Source of the DNA: Pseudochrobactrum asaccharolyticum
GTDB taxonomy: Bacteria > Pseudomonadota > Alphaproteobacteria > Rhizobiales > Rhizobiaceae
DNA length: 64,000 nt
Direction of reading: 5' to 3'
Assembly: GCF_003314995.1 (NCBI RefSeq)
Contig: NZ_QNRH01000002.1
Coordinates: forward strand, 682,001 to 746,000
Numbering within the stretch: the first letter of the stretch is position 1; each line of letters begins with the position of its first letter. Positions 47,321-55,554 of the stretch are shown here, piece after piece. Under the pieces are notes generated by a model. That model ran no database searches. It was not told where the DNA came from and was given only the letters and a program-made list of their open reading frames with translations. A program made the position numbers and the translations under genes.

Positions 47321-47353
47321 AAAAAAGCGAAGAGGGGATTATGCCTCTTCGCT
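47321..47353 (-). terminator. Intrinsic terminator of the M20 amidohydrolase gene
   Basis: A 10-bp stem (AGCGAAGAGG/CCTCTTCGCT) is followed, on the minus strand, by six T. It lies 33 bases past the stop codon. Confidence 0.88.
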
Positions 47354-47385
47354 CAACAGTAACCTGTTTAATTTGCAGTCTGAGA

Positions 47386-48582
47386 TCAGGCTGCGATTTT
47401 CTCAGCCGGTGTAAGCTGCGCATCTTTAAGACGATATTGTGCCAACTCAACCCAGTAGCTCATGCCATATGGCAAGGCATCATCATTGAAGTCATAGGCC
47501 GGATGATGCAGGTTTGCGCTCTCACCATTACCGAGGAAAATATAGCAACCCGGACGGGTTTCGAGCATATAGGAGAAATCTTCTCCGCCCATCATCGGTT
47601 CAACTTCACGGGTGATCGGGCCATTGATGCTGACTTTGTCAGCGACATCAGCAGCGATATCCGTCTGACCGGAATGGTTGAATGTCACCGGATAGTTGTT
47701 TTTAAAATCGAGATCGATCTTGATATTATTAAGCAGACCAAAGGCTTCACAATGCGCACGCATACGCTGCTCGGCAAAAGCACGGCTGTGTTTTGTCAGG
47801 CTGCGCACTGTTCCTGCGAGAACTGCTTTTTCCGGAATGATGTTATAAGCTTCACCGGCATTGAATTTGGTCACCGAGACGACCAGTGAATCCAGCGGGT
47901 TTGATCCACGTGAAACAATGCTCTGCAAAGCAGTAACCAGCTGCGAGCCGATAACGATCGGATCAATATTGCGATGCGGCTGGGCAGCATGGCCGCCTTT
48001 ACCATTGATGGTGATTGTGAACTCATCGGTCGCGGCCATAATCGGGCCTTTGCAAACTGCCAGCTCACCGACTGTGATACCCGGCATATTATGCATGCCG
48101 TAAACTTCAATAATATTGAAGCGCTCCATCAGGCCGTCTTTGACCATGGCCAGACCACCGGCGCCACCTTCTTCGGCAGGCTGGAAAATGACGATAACCT
48201 CACCATAGAAATCGCGAGTCTCGCAGAGAATTTTTGCAGCGCCCAGCAACATGGATGTGTGACCGTCATGGCCACAGGAATGTGCTTTGCCCGGATTTTG
48301 AGAAACCCATTCCGGTGTGCCTGTTTCTGTCAGCGGCAGCGCGTCCATATCGGCGCGCAGACCAATGGCCTGACCTGCACCTTTTTTCCCCTTAATCACA
48401 CCGACAACGCCGGTGCGGCCAATACCGGTCACAATCTGATCACAACCAAATTCGCGAAGCTTTTCTTCAACAAATGCCGCAGTTTCATGAACATCATAGA
48501 GTAGTTCCGGCTTGCTGTGTAAATGTCTGCGCCACAGGCTTACTTCCTGTTTTAATTGAGCGGCGCGGTCTAAAAGCGGCAT
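47386..48582 (-). CDS. M20-family amidohydrolase (hippurate/indoleacetyl-amino-acid hydrolase type)
   Basis: A 398-residue metal-dependent amidohydrolase. Metal ligands lie in SCGHDGHTSMLLG, FQPAEEGGAGGLAMV and PMMGGEDFSYML; substrate-side segments include GLRADMDALPL and HAAQPHRNIDPI. The dimerisation domain (about 185-295) holds the parS-like segment described at 47902. GGAG precedes the ATG at 48582 by eight bases. It probably cleaves an N-acyl amino acid; the exact substrate is unknown. Divergent from the DD-carboxypeptidase gene, as I recall for Brucella. Confidence 0.92.
   Translation of the reverse strand: MPLLDRAAQLKQEVSLWRRHLHSKPELLYDVHETAAFVEEKLREFGCDQIVTGIGRTGVVGVIKGKKGAGQAIGLRADMDALPLTETGTPEWVSQNPGKAHSCGHDGHTSMLLGAAKILCETRDFYGEVIVIFQPAEEGGAGGLAMVKDGLMERFNIIEVYGMHNMPGITVGELAVCKGPIMAATDEFTITINGKGGHAAQPHRNIDPIVIGSQLVTALQSIVSRGSNPLDSLVVSVTKFNAGEAYNIIPEKAVLAGTVRSLTKHSRAFAEQRMRAHCEAFGLLNNIKIDLDFKNNYPVTFNHSGQTDIAADVADKVSINGPITREVEPMMGGEDFSYMLETRPGCYIFLGNGESANLHHPAYDFNDDALPYGMSYWVELAQYRLKDAQLTPAEKIAA
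47902..47917. promoter_or_regulatory. Weak parS-like site inside the M20 gene
   Basis: TGATCCACGTGAAACA has two mismatches to the parS consensus but keeps CACGTGAAACA. Lower confidence than the upstream sites. Confidence 0.5.
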
Positions 48583-48961
48583 TTCTGTTCTCCGAACCTG
48601 TGTGCCTCTCCTCCGGGGCACTGTGTGTGGATAACGTAACCCCGATGGCTTTTTTGCTACGGGAATTATGCAATTGCGACTGTTTCTAGTTTGAGGCAGT
48701 GTGGGTAAAACACAACGCTCTCAGATAACATAATGTGTTTTATAAAATTTCGCCAATCCGTCTTTGCCTTTTATGTCCGGACTGAGGTAGAAAAGTGCAA
48801 CCGAGTAAAAATGTGAAGGCATTTTTTCTGACTGCCGGATTTTTGCCTTTTTATCCCGATTGAAGAACTGCTGAATTGAAGCAGTTATCGGTCTGCGGAT
48901 AGAGCGCATGAAATCCGGATATCTGTCTATTGAATATTTCGCCTTGAAAGGTGGTCATCCC
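48583..48961. other. Divergent promoter region between the M20 gene and the DD-carboxypeptidase gene
   Basis: About 380 bases without a supported gene. It includes a perfect DnaA box TGTGGATAA (reverse) at 48626-48634, far from the proposed origin. An in-frame extension of the carboxypeptidase upstream to 48908 is not supported. Confidence 0.5.
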
Positions 48962-50080
48962 ATGATCCCGCGTATTTTAAAACAATCTGTTCTGGCTATG
49001 ACTGTGTCATGCCTTGCTGTTTCTCAAAGCATGTCGGCGGCAGAGGCCAATCCTTATATGTCTGTCGATGTGGCATCGGGGCAGGTGCTGGCACATAATG
49101 AAGCTTTTAAGCGCTGGTATCCGGCATCGCTTACCAAGATGATGTCAGCCTATGTGGTTTTTCGCGCTTTGCGCTCTGGTCAGAAAACGCTGGAATCGCC
49201 GGTGCGTATGTCTGTTGCTGCAACGAAAGAGCCACCGAGCAAGATGGGCTATAAAGCCGGTTCGGTGATGACACTCGACAGCGCTCTGAAAATTATGATG
49301 GTGAAATCTGCCAATGACGTATCCGTCGCGGTGGCGGAATCTGTTGGCGGCAGCAAAGCCGGATTTGCAAAAATGATGAATGCCGAGGCAAAGCGCATCG
49401 GTATGTTCGGTTCCAATTTTTCTAACCCGCATGGTCTGCCGGATCCGAACAACTACACGACTGCTCGTGATATGGCTTTGCTGGCTGCACAGTTGCGTCG
49501 TGAGTTTCCTGAATATGCCCATTACTTCAATACTGAAGCGATTGATCCGGGTGAGGGCAAAAAAGTTCAGGCGAATTACAATATTCTGCTCGGCCGCTTT
49601 AATGGTGCGGACGGTATGAAAACCGGTTTCATCTGCGCCTCCGGATTTAATCTGGCCGGATCAGCAACCCGTAATGGCCGCACCATTGTTGCTATTGTGC
49701 TGGGTGCATCCAGACAGGAAGACCGTACCGTACAGGCTGCGGAACTGTTGCAAAGCGGTTTCTCCACCCGTGGTGGTGGCGGTGCTACACTGGCAAGCCT
49801 TGCGCCTTACGGCAGCAATAATAATCAGGTCACAGATTTGCGTGCGCAGATTTGCAGTCAGGAAGCGATGTCTGACCGTTGGGATGGCCGCGATGTTGAA
49901 GGTCGTCTGAAAATTAATTCACCTTATATCACAGCAATGACCCGTGAGCCTGTGGCTGTGCCGGTCGGTCTGATTGCGAAAGCGCCGGATGTGAAAGCAG
50001 GCAATGCTCTGCATATTTCACAGGTACCGATCCCGTTGCAGCGACCTATGCGCGGAAATATGACAACTGCAGTGAATTGA
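48962..50080 (+). CDS. D-alanyl-D-alanine carboxypeptidase (PBP5/6-like)
   Basis: A 372-residue exported serine peptidase that trims the terminal D-Ala from peptidoglycan stem peptides. The signal peptide covers about residues 1-30. Active-site motifs are SLTK (in RWYPASLTKMMSAYV), SAND (VKSANDVSVAVAESVGG) and KTG (GADGMKTGFICASG). A C-terminal region after about 270 is low in order. AGGTGG lies eight bases before the ATG at 48962. It ends at a terminator. Confidence 0.94.
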   Translation: MIPRILKQSVLAMTVSCLAVSQSMSAAEANPYMSVDVASGQVLAHNEAFKRWYPASLTKMMSAYVVFRALRSGQKTLESPVRMSVAATKEPPSKMGYKAGSVMTLDSALKIMMVKSANDVSVAVAESVGGSKAGFAKMMNAEAKRIGMFGSNFSNPHGLPDPNNYTTARDMALLAAQLRREFPEYAHYFNTEAIDPGEGKKVQANYNILLGRFNGADGMKTGFICASGFNLAGSATRNGRTIVAIVLGASRQEDRTVQAAELLQSGFSTRGGGGATLASLAPYGSNNNQVTDLRAQICSQEAMSDRWDGRDVEGRLKINSPYITAMTREPVAVPVGLIAKAPDVKAGNALHISQVPIPLQRPMRGNMTTAVN

Positions 50081-50120
50081 GCGGGTCAGAATATTTATTG
50101 GGCGTATCGCAGAGAGAATA

Positions 50121-50150
50121 GAAATCAGCCCAACGGGCTGATTTCTTTAT
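50121..50150 (+). terminator. Intrinsic terminator of the DD-carboxypeptidase gene
   Basis: An 11-bp perfect stem (GAAATCAGCCC/GGGCTGATTTC) with loop AAC is followed by TTTAT, about 40 bases after the stop. Confidence 0.9.
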
Positions 50151-50194
50151 AGTGACGTTTCGTAATTTTACCGGAAATACTTTAAAGGCCTGAC

Positions 50195-51355
50195 ATGTCT
50201 TTCAAACCAATCAGCGTTTCTGTGCTTACAGGTTTTCTGGGTGCAGGAAAAACGACCTTGCTCAACCGGCTGCTGAAAGATCCTGCTCTGCAGGACACCG
50301 CAGTCATCATCAATGAATTTGGTGATGTGAGCATTGACCATCTGCTTGTTGAACAGGCTGCTGACGGAGTGATCCAGCTGGCGGATGGTTGTCTGTGCTG
50401 CACCGTCCGCGGTGAGCTGGTCGATACGCTGGCGGATTTGATTGAGCGCGTGCAGATGGGCAAGATCAATGAACTTCAGCGTATTGTGATTGAGACAACA
50501 GGTCTGGCTGATCCGGTACCGGTCTTACAGGCGCTGATGGGGCATCCGGTGCTGATGCAGGTTCTGAAGCTGGATGGTGTGATTACTGCCGTTGACGCTG
50601 TGAATGGTATGGCAACACTCCATGCGCATATTGAAGCTGTTAAACAGGTTGCTGTTGCCGACCGGATTACCATCACCAAATCTGATCTTGCGGATGCAGA
50701 GCAGCTTACTGCTTTGAAAGCACGGATCAGAGCGATCAATCCGGCTGCGGAAATTTATGATGTAGTGGCTGACGAGATTGGTTACGCATCTCTGTTTGAT
50801 TGCGGCCTGTATAATCCGGCCGGTAAAACACCGGATGTGCAGAACTGGCTGAAAGCCGACAGCTATGATGATCATCACGATGATCATATTTGTGAAGTTC
50901 ACGGCGCCGGTTGTTCGGGGCATCATCATGATGATCATGGACATCACTACCATCATCACCATGATACTGCGATCCGCTCTTTCTCACTGAAGCATGATGC
51001 GCCGGTACCGTTTTCGGCGATTGAGATGTTTCTGGATTTGCTGCGCTCGACCCATGGCGATAAATTGCTGCGTATGAAGGGCATTATTGCTGTTGCTGAA
51101 GATCCTGAGCGCCCGCTGATTATCCATGGTGTTCAGCAGATTTTGCATCCGCCGGTACGCCTGAAAAGCTGGCCGCAGGAACTGCAGGACAGCAAATATC
51201 AGACGCGTCTGGTTCTGATTACCAAAGATCTGGATGAGACCTATATACGCGATCTGTTCGATGCGTTTTTAGGCAAGCCGCGCATTGATCAGGCGGATGC
51301 TCAGGCACTGACTGATAATCCGCTGGCAATACCGGGCTTTTCTATGAAGAGCTGA
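50195..51355 (+). CDS. CobW-family (COG0523) GTPase, His-rich
   Basis: A 386-residue metal-handling GTPase. Walker A is TGFLGAGKTTLLNRLL, the metal-binding motif GCLCC is in ADGCLCCTVRGELV, and Walker B/guanine regions are IETTGLADPVPVL and TKSDLAD. A His/Asp-rich insert (about 226-262, with HHDDH, HHHDDHGHHYHHHHD) could bind zinc or nickel. The C-terminal CobW_C domain has RSFSLKHDAPVPFSAIEMFLDLL and MKGIIAVAEDPERPLIIHGVQ. COG0523 members include zinc-allocating ZNG proteins; the client here is unknown. Convergent with the TusA-like gene. Confidence 0.92.
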   Translation: MSFKPISVSVLTGFLGAGKTTLLNRLLKDPALQDTAVIINEFGDVSIDHLLVEQAADGVIQLADGCLCCTVRGELVDTLADLIERVQMGKINELQRIVIETTGLADPVPVLQALMGHPVLMQVLKLDGVITAVDAVNGMATLHAHIEAVKQVAVADRITITKSDLADAEQLTALKARIRAINPAAEIYDVVADEIGYASLFDCGLYNPAGKTPDVQNWLKADSYDDHHDDHICEVHGAGCSGHHHDDHGHHYHHHHDTAIRSFSLKHDAPVPFSAIEMFLDLLRSTHGDKLLRMKGIIAVAEDPERPLIIHGVQQILHPPVRLKSWPQELQDSKYQTRLVLITKDLDETYIRDLFDAFLGKPRIDQADAQALTDNPLAIPGFSMKS

Positions 51356-51360
51356 TAGCT

Positions 51361-51597
51361 CTAGCCTTTTTGTATCAGAAAATGAAAGATGCGCCCTTCG
51401 CTCTGCTGCTCCAGCAGAGTGTGCCCTTCGGATTGGCAAAAATGGGCAATATCAAGCGGTGAAAGCGGATCAGTGGTTTCAATTCTGATCACAGCACCGG
51501 CTTGTAAATCTTGTAGTTTTTTACGGGTTTTCAAAACAGGTAAGGGGCATTGCAGCCCCTTAAAATCGTAAAATATTGCCGTTTCAGACGTGATCAT
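51361..51597 (-). CDS. TusA-family sulfur carrier protein
   Basis: A 78-residue SirA/TusA-like protein. The Cys-containing signature FYDFKGLQCPLPVLKTRKKL holds the persulfide Cys and the CPxP motif. TusA proteins pass sulfur for tRNA thiolation or molybdenum cofactor. Its ATG overlaps the L,D-transpeptidase stop by one base (TAATG), so the two are coupled even though their roles look unrelated. Confidence 0.93.
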   Translation of the reverse strand: MITSETAIFYDFKGLQCPLPVLKTRKKLQDLQAGAVIRIETTDPLSPLDIAHFCQSEGHTLLEQQSEGRIFHFLIQKG

Positions 51598-52814
51598 TAT
51601 TGACCGGTCATTCTGTTCCAGAGAGATTTCTTCTCCGGTGACGGTACAACCGGCAGTGCCTGAGGTGTCGTTTCAGCAGCAACAGGGTTGCTTGCAGGTA
51701 CCGGCAGCGACGCAGTTACATTCTGGTCAAGTTCCGGCTGGGCTGCAACCGGAGCTGTTGTTGCAACAGTTGTCGTTGCCGGAGCAGGGGTCTGCGCAAT
51801 CGCGGTCGGTGCTGCTGTATCCGGTGCACCCGGTGTTTCTGACGATGCAGGGCTCAGTGATGGCGGTGTGCGTGATACTTTCTCACCACGTGCACGACGT
51901 GCACTCCAGTCAGAGACCAGCTTCGCTTCCTGAATTCCCATAATTGATGGTGCAAGATTTTTCTTGGACGACTTGTTTAAAGCAGTCGAGAAAGCTGCAT
52001 CATAGGTCTTCTGATAGCTGGAATAGGCAGACTGGATTGAATCCGGCTGAGACATTGGCGGGCAGGCGGCAGAAGCCGAAATTCCCTGCTGTCCCGGGAA
52101 ATTCTGGTTAAAGACGTAGCGCTTGCCGCAAACATCAACTTTTGGCGGCACTTTGGTAATTTCAAACTGGTCATAGCCTTCTTTCAGCATGATCCAGAAT
52201 TCATAATTCGGATCGCTCTTATAGCGTGCCATATTCGCTGCGGTCATACGGAACGGGAAAGCCTGAACCTGAAAATCGCGCTGGCCGCCTTTAAAGGCAT
52301 CACGACCGAAAGCATAAATCTCGGACATGCTTTCATCTGTCATGGAATAACAACCGGCTGATGAGCAGGCACCATGAACCATCAGATGCTGACCGGTGCG
52401 GCCATGTGCACGGTCATAGGCATTCGGAAAGCCGAGATTGAAAGACAGATAATATTGCGAGTTCGGGTTCATCTGCGCGGCAGAAACTGAATAGAAACCT
52501 TCCGGCGCCTGACGGTCACCTTCAACAAATTTTGGACCCAGCTTGCCCGACCATTTGCAGATTTCATAGGAGGCAACCATGTCATAACGACCATTGGTTT
52601 TCTGCTTCCAGACCTCCAGCACGCCTTCTTCCTTGAAGATACGCGCCATAACCGGCGAGGTTTTGTTCATGCCCTTGGCTTTGATTTTAGCTAGAACTTT
52701 GGAAGGCAGCTCACGTTCAGCCTTGGCTTCAACACCATCAAAAACAGAGCCCTGACAACCGGCAAGAGCGACGGTTGCGATCAGTGAAGCAAAAATTGCA
52801 GTTCTGAGTTTCAT
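51597..52814 (-). CDS. L,D-transpeptidase (YkuD) lipoprotein
   Basis: A 405-residue lipoprotein. The signal MKLRTAIFASLIATVALAGCQGS has the lipobox LAGC. The YkuD-type catalytic region has NLGFPNAYDRAHGRTGQHLMVHGACSSAGCYSMTDE, with the conserved HG and S-x-GC catalytic Cys. The C-terminal third is Pro/Ala/Thr-rich and disordered. It likely makes 3-3 peptidoglycan cross-links or attaches lipoprotein to the wall; Rhizobiales rely on L,D-transpeptidases. I chose the ATG at 52814 rather than 52907. Confidence 0.92.
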   Translation of the reverse strand: MKLRTAIFASLIATVALAGCQGSVFDGVEAKAERELPSKVLAKIKAKGMNKTSPVMARIFKEEGVLEVWKQKTNGRYDMVASYEICKWSGKLGPKFVEGDRQAPEGFYSVSAAQMNPNSQYYLSFNLGFPNAYDRAHGRTGQHLMVHGACSSAGCYSMTDESMSEIYAFGRDAFKGGQRDFQVQAFPFRMTAANMARYKSDPNYEFWIMLKEGYDQFEITKVPPKVDVCGKRYVFNQNFPGQQGISASAACPPMSQPDSIQSAYSSYQKTYDAAFSTALNKSSKKNLAPSIMGIQEAKLVSDWSARRARGEKVSRTPPSLSPASSETPGAPDTAAPTAIAQTPAPATTTVATTAPVAAQPELDQNVTASLPVPASNPVAAETTPQALPVVPSPEKKSLWNRMTGQ

Positions 52815-53001
52815 AAGGTTCACCGGCAGAAATACGTAAGAGTTAGACCAAAATATCCTGAAATAGCAAAAAGGCAAATTTTTAGCCGCAATCAGTTTGT
52901 CCCGCATTATCGGTCAGTATGATTGATAAAGTGTTATAAACTTGGGTCAGGACAATATTTACAACAGAACGCCGGTTTTGACTATAGAGCCGAAAAGACA
53001 A

Positions 53002-53024
53002 AGGCCGCGCTGATAGCGCGGCCT
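53002..53024 (-). terminator. Intrinsic terminator of accA
   Basis: A 10-bp GC-rich stem (AGGCCGCGCT/AGCGCGGCCT) with loop GAT is followed on the minus strand by an imperfect T tract, about 32 bases past the accA stop. Confidence 0.85.
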
Positions 53025-53055
53025 GTATCTTAAACAGTCAAACAAGTGCCGGTAA

Positions 53056-54009
53056 TCAGAGATTACGACCCATTGCCAGATATTTCTGACGGCGTTCCTG
53101 TTTGAGGGTTTCACCGTCAATACCTTCAAGTGATTTCAGTGCTGTAGCAATGACATCACCGGCAGCATCAATAATCGCGTTTTTGCCGCGATGGGCGCCA
53201 CCCAGAGGCTCAGGAATAATATTGTCGATGATTTTCAGCTCAAGCAAATCCTGCGCAGTAATACGCATATTGGTGGCTGCATCTTTCGCACGGGTCGAAT
53301 CACGCCACAGAATGGACGCTGCACCTTCCGGCGAAATCACCGAATAAATTGCATGTTCCAGCATATAAACGCGGTTGGCGACGGCGATCGCAATCGCACC
53401 ACCCGAACCGCCTTCACCAATCACAACAGTGATAACCGGAACGCGCAGTTTCAGGCTCATTTCTAATGAGCGGGCAATAGCTTCTGCCTGACCGCGCTCT
53501 TCCGCACTCACACCCGGATAGGCACCGGCTGTATCTACGAATGTAATAAGCGGCAGTTTGAAACGGTCTGCCAGTTCCATGATGCGGATGGCTTTACGAT
53601 AGCCTTCCGGACGCGGGGAACCGAAATTATGCTTCAGACGGGTCTTGGTATCGTTACCTTTTTCCTGTCCGAGAATAGCAACAGCTTGACCATTAAAGCG
53701 GGCAAAGCCAGCCTGAATAGCCTGATCTTCCGCAAAATTGCGGTCACCGGCCAGCGGTGTGAATTCTGTAAACAGCTGATTTACATAATCCAGGCAATGC
53801 GGGCGATCCGGATGGCGGGCGATCTGAACCTTCTGCCAAGGTGTAAGCTTACGATAAATATCTTTGAGCGCATCGCTAGAGCGCTTTTCAAGCCGCCGTA
53901 TCTCGTCACTCATCTCAACGCTGCCGCTTTCCTGCGCCAGTTTTTTCAATTCGAGAATCTGACCATCGAGATCTGCGACGGGTTTTTCAAAATCAAGGTA
54001 ATTATACAT
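53056..54009 (-). CDS. accA: Acetyl-CoA carboxylase carboxyltransferase subunit alpha
   Basis: A 317-residue subunit that, with AccD, moves CO2 from carboxybiotin to acetyl-CoA to make malonyl-CoA. It starts MYNYLDFEKPVADLDGQILELKKL, with ARHPDRPHCLDYVNQLFTEFTPLAGDR, GRPRPEGYRKAIRIMELADRF-like sequence, TFVDTAGAYPGVSAEERGQAEAIA and the glycine-rich oxyanion region GEGGSGGAIAIAVANRVYMLEHA. The gene stands alone between the lipoprotein and xerD. Confidence 0.97.
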   Translation of the reverse strand: MYNYLDFEKPVADLDGQILELKKLAQESGSVEMSDEIRRLEKRSSDALKDIYRKLTPWQKVQIARHPDRPHCLDYVNQLFTEFTPLAGDRNFAEDQAIQAGFARFNGQAVAILGQEKGNDTKTRLKHNFGSPRPEGYRKAIRIMELADRFKLPLITFVDTAGAYPGVSAEERGQAEAIARSLEMSLKLRVPVITVVIGEGGSGGAIAIAVANRVYMLEHAIYSVISPEGAASILWRDSTRAKDAATNMRITAQDLLELKIIDNIIPEPLGGAHRGKNAIIDAAGDVIATALKSLEGIDGETLKQERRQKYLAMGRNL

Positions 54010-54038
54010 ATGACCTGACTATTACGCTCCGGAGACTA

Positions 54039-54085
54039 AATCAGTTTTCCTAATTTCATAATTAGAAAAACTGATCTATCTTTTT
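54039..54085 (+). other. Hairpin with T run on the plus strand between accA and xerD
   Basis: A 16-bp stem with one mismatch (ATCAGTTTTCCTAATT and its complement) followed by TTTTTTT on the plus strand. Both flanking genes read leftward, so as a terminator it would act on antisense transcripts. Confidence 0.5.
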
Positions 54086-54238
54086 TTGGTGCAGCGCCGG
54101 ACAGCGGTTTCCGCTTTTGCCTTTGCTGCTTTAAATCCGCCAGACCAAAAGGCCCTTCAGACGGTTTCATTCTTCTTATATAGATTGTCTGGCAGAAATT
54201 TCTATCTGCCGAATATGTTTCTCTTAAACTTCATAGCG

Positions 54239-55186
54239 TCAATCGGCAAGCGGATGATGCGTTGCAACAAGCTGATGAAGCCTTTCTTCCAGCACATGGG
54301 TATAAATTTGTGTCGTAGAAATGTCCGAATGGCCCAATAATTGCTGAACTGCACGCAAATCTGCACCATTTTGCAAAAGATGGCTGGCAAAAGCATGACG
54401 CAGCACATGGGGAGAAACGGCAGCGGCTGAAATTCCCGCACGGGCGGCAAGGGACTTCAAATCGCGGGCAAAGATCTGACGTGCCAGAAATCCAGTTTCC
54501 GAGCGGGCAGGAAACAGCCAAGGGCTATTCTGCCATTCAGGTACCCTGTCGCGTAAACTGACGTAAACCTGCAGGACATTTTGCGCTTTTACAGATAGCG
54601 GCACCATGCGTTCTTTGGCACCTTTACCGCGCACCAGCAGAAAGCGCTGATTGCTGCGGATGGTTTTCTCAGGAAGGCCTACAAGCTCGGTGACACGCAT
54701 ACCAGTGGCATAGAGCAGCTCCAGAAGCGCATGGAGGCGCACGGCGTTGAAATAGCCGCTCATATCTTCTTGTGCCGAGAGTTTAAGATCGGCTTCCGCT
54801 TCAGCCTGTGCCAGCAGCTTTGAAACCGTGTCTTCGCTCATGATTTTTGGCAAAGCCTGCTTTTTCTTCGGCGCATCAATGATGCCTGTCGGATCATCTG
54901 TGCGCATGCCTTCTGTATAGAGAAAGCGATAGAACTGGCGCAGTGAAGAAAGGCGGCGTGCCTGTGACGTGGAGGCGAAGCCCTGAATATTCATGTCATC
55001 AAGGCAGGCTTTAATATCTGCAGATGAGGCTGTAAGCAGTCTAATTTTGCGATCTGCCAAAAATTGTGCTGCTGTTTCCAGATCACGGCGATAGGATTCC
55101 AGCGTATTTTCAGCGGCACCGCGTTCTGCACTCATCATTTCCAGAAATGAGTCGATTGCAGCTTCTGTCGCGTAATTATTCTGCAT
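54239..55186 (-). CDS. xerD: Site-specific tyrosine recombinase XerD
   Basis: A 315-residue recombinase that with XerC resolves chromosome dimers at dif. The N-terminal SAM-like domain includes [21 protein letters not shown]; the catalytic domain has the first Arg in [16 protein letters not shown], Lys in [13 protein letters not shown], HxxR in [14 protein letters not shown], the second His in [16 protein letters not shown] and the nucleophile Tyr in the same segment. The ATG at 55186 overlaps the upstream small gene by 11 bases. Confidence 0.96.
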   Translation of the reverse strand: MQNNYATEAAIDSFLEMMSAERGAAENTLESYRRDLETAAQFLADRKIRLLTASSADIKACLDDMNIQGFASTSQARRLSSLRQFYRFLYTEGMRTDDPTGIIDAPKKKQALPKIMSEDTVSKLLAQAEAEADLKLSAQEDMSGYFNAVRLHALLELLYATGMRVTELVGLPEKTIRSNQRFLLVRGKGAKERMVPLSVKAQNVLQVYVSLRDRVPEWQNSPWLFPARSETGFLARQIFARDLKSLAARAGISAAAVSPHVLRHAFASHLLQNGADLRAVQQLLGHSDISTTQIYTHVLEERLHQLVATHHPLAD

Positions 55187-55430
55187 CTTCAGCCTCCGGC
55201 TCTCCGTCTGTATAGGGCGATGGTATCGGCGCAGGGCTGACAGGACCTGTGTCGCGCGGTTGTTGCAGCATTTTATGCGCAGGCACACGAACCGTAATCT
55301 CTGAAGTCACCGGACTAACAGTTTTAACAAGAACCAGCATCAGCCCGTAAATACAGGCGGCGATAACAGCCAGCAGAATGATCAGTCGGGTGAGGGTCGG
55401 CATAAAGGCAGCAGTGCTTTCATTTTTCAT
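55176..55430 (-). CDS. Small single-pass membrane protein upstream of xerD
   Basis: An 84-residue protein with one transmembrane helix ([22 protein letters not shown]) and a Pro-rich, acidic C-terminal tail ([23 protein letters not shown]). I do not recognise a family. It overlaps xerD, so it is probably in the same transcript. From memory, small proteins of this kind sit upstream of xerD in several Rhizobiales. Confidence 0.7.
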   Translation of the reverse strand: MKNESTAAFMPTLTRLIILLAVIAACIYGLMLVLVKTVSPVTSEITVRVPAHKMLQQPRDTGPVSPAPIPSPYTDGEPEAEDAE

Positions 55431-55490
55431 GGTGCGTGAGCCTATTGTGCCCTGATATTCTCAATAAAGCCTAACCAAATTCGATCTGAA

Positions 55491-55518
55491 AAAGAAAAGG
55501 CCCGGTAAAACCGGGCCT
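55491..55518 (-). terminator. Intrinsic terminator of lpd
   Basis: A 9-bp stem (AGGCCCGGT/ACCGGGCCT) leads into TTTTCTTTTT on the minus strand, about 37 bases past the lpd stop. Confidence 0.9.
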
Positions 55519-55554
55519 CGTATTTTGTGTAATTCGCAGATTACATATGACCAA

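Noticed and set aside
47157-47386. Integration site with attachment repeat at tRNA-Arg
   Set aside because: No integrase gene and no second copy of the tRNA 3' end is visible in the window.
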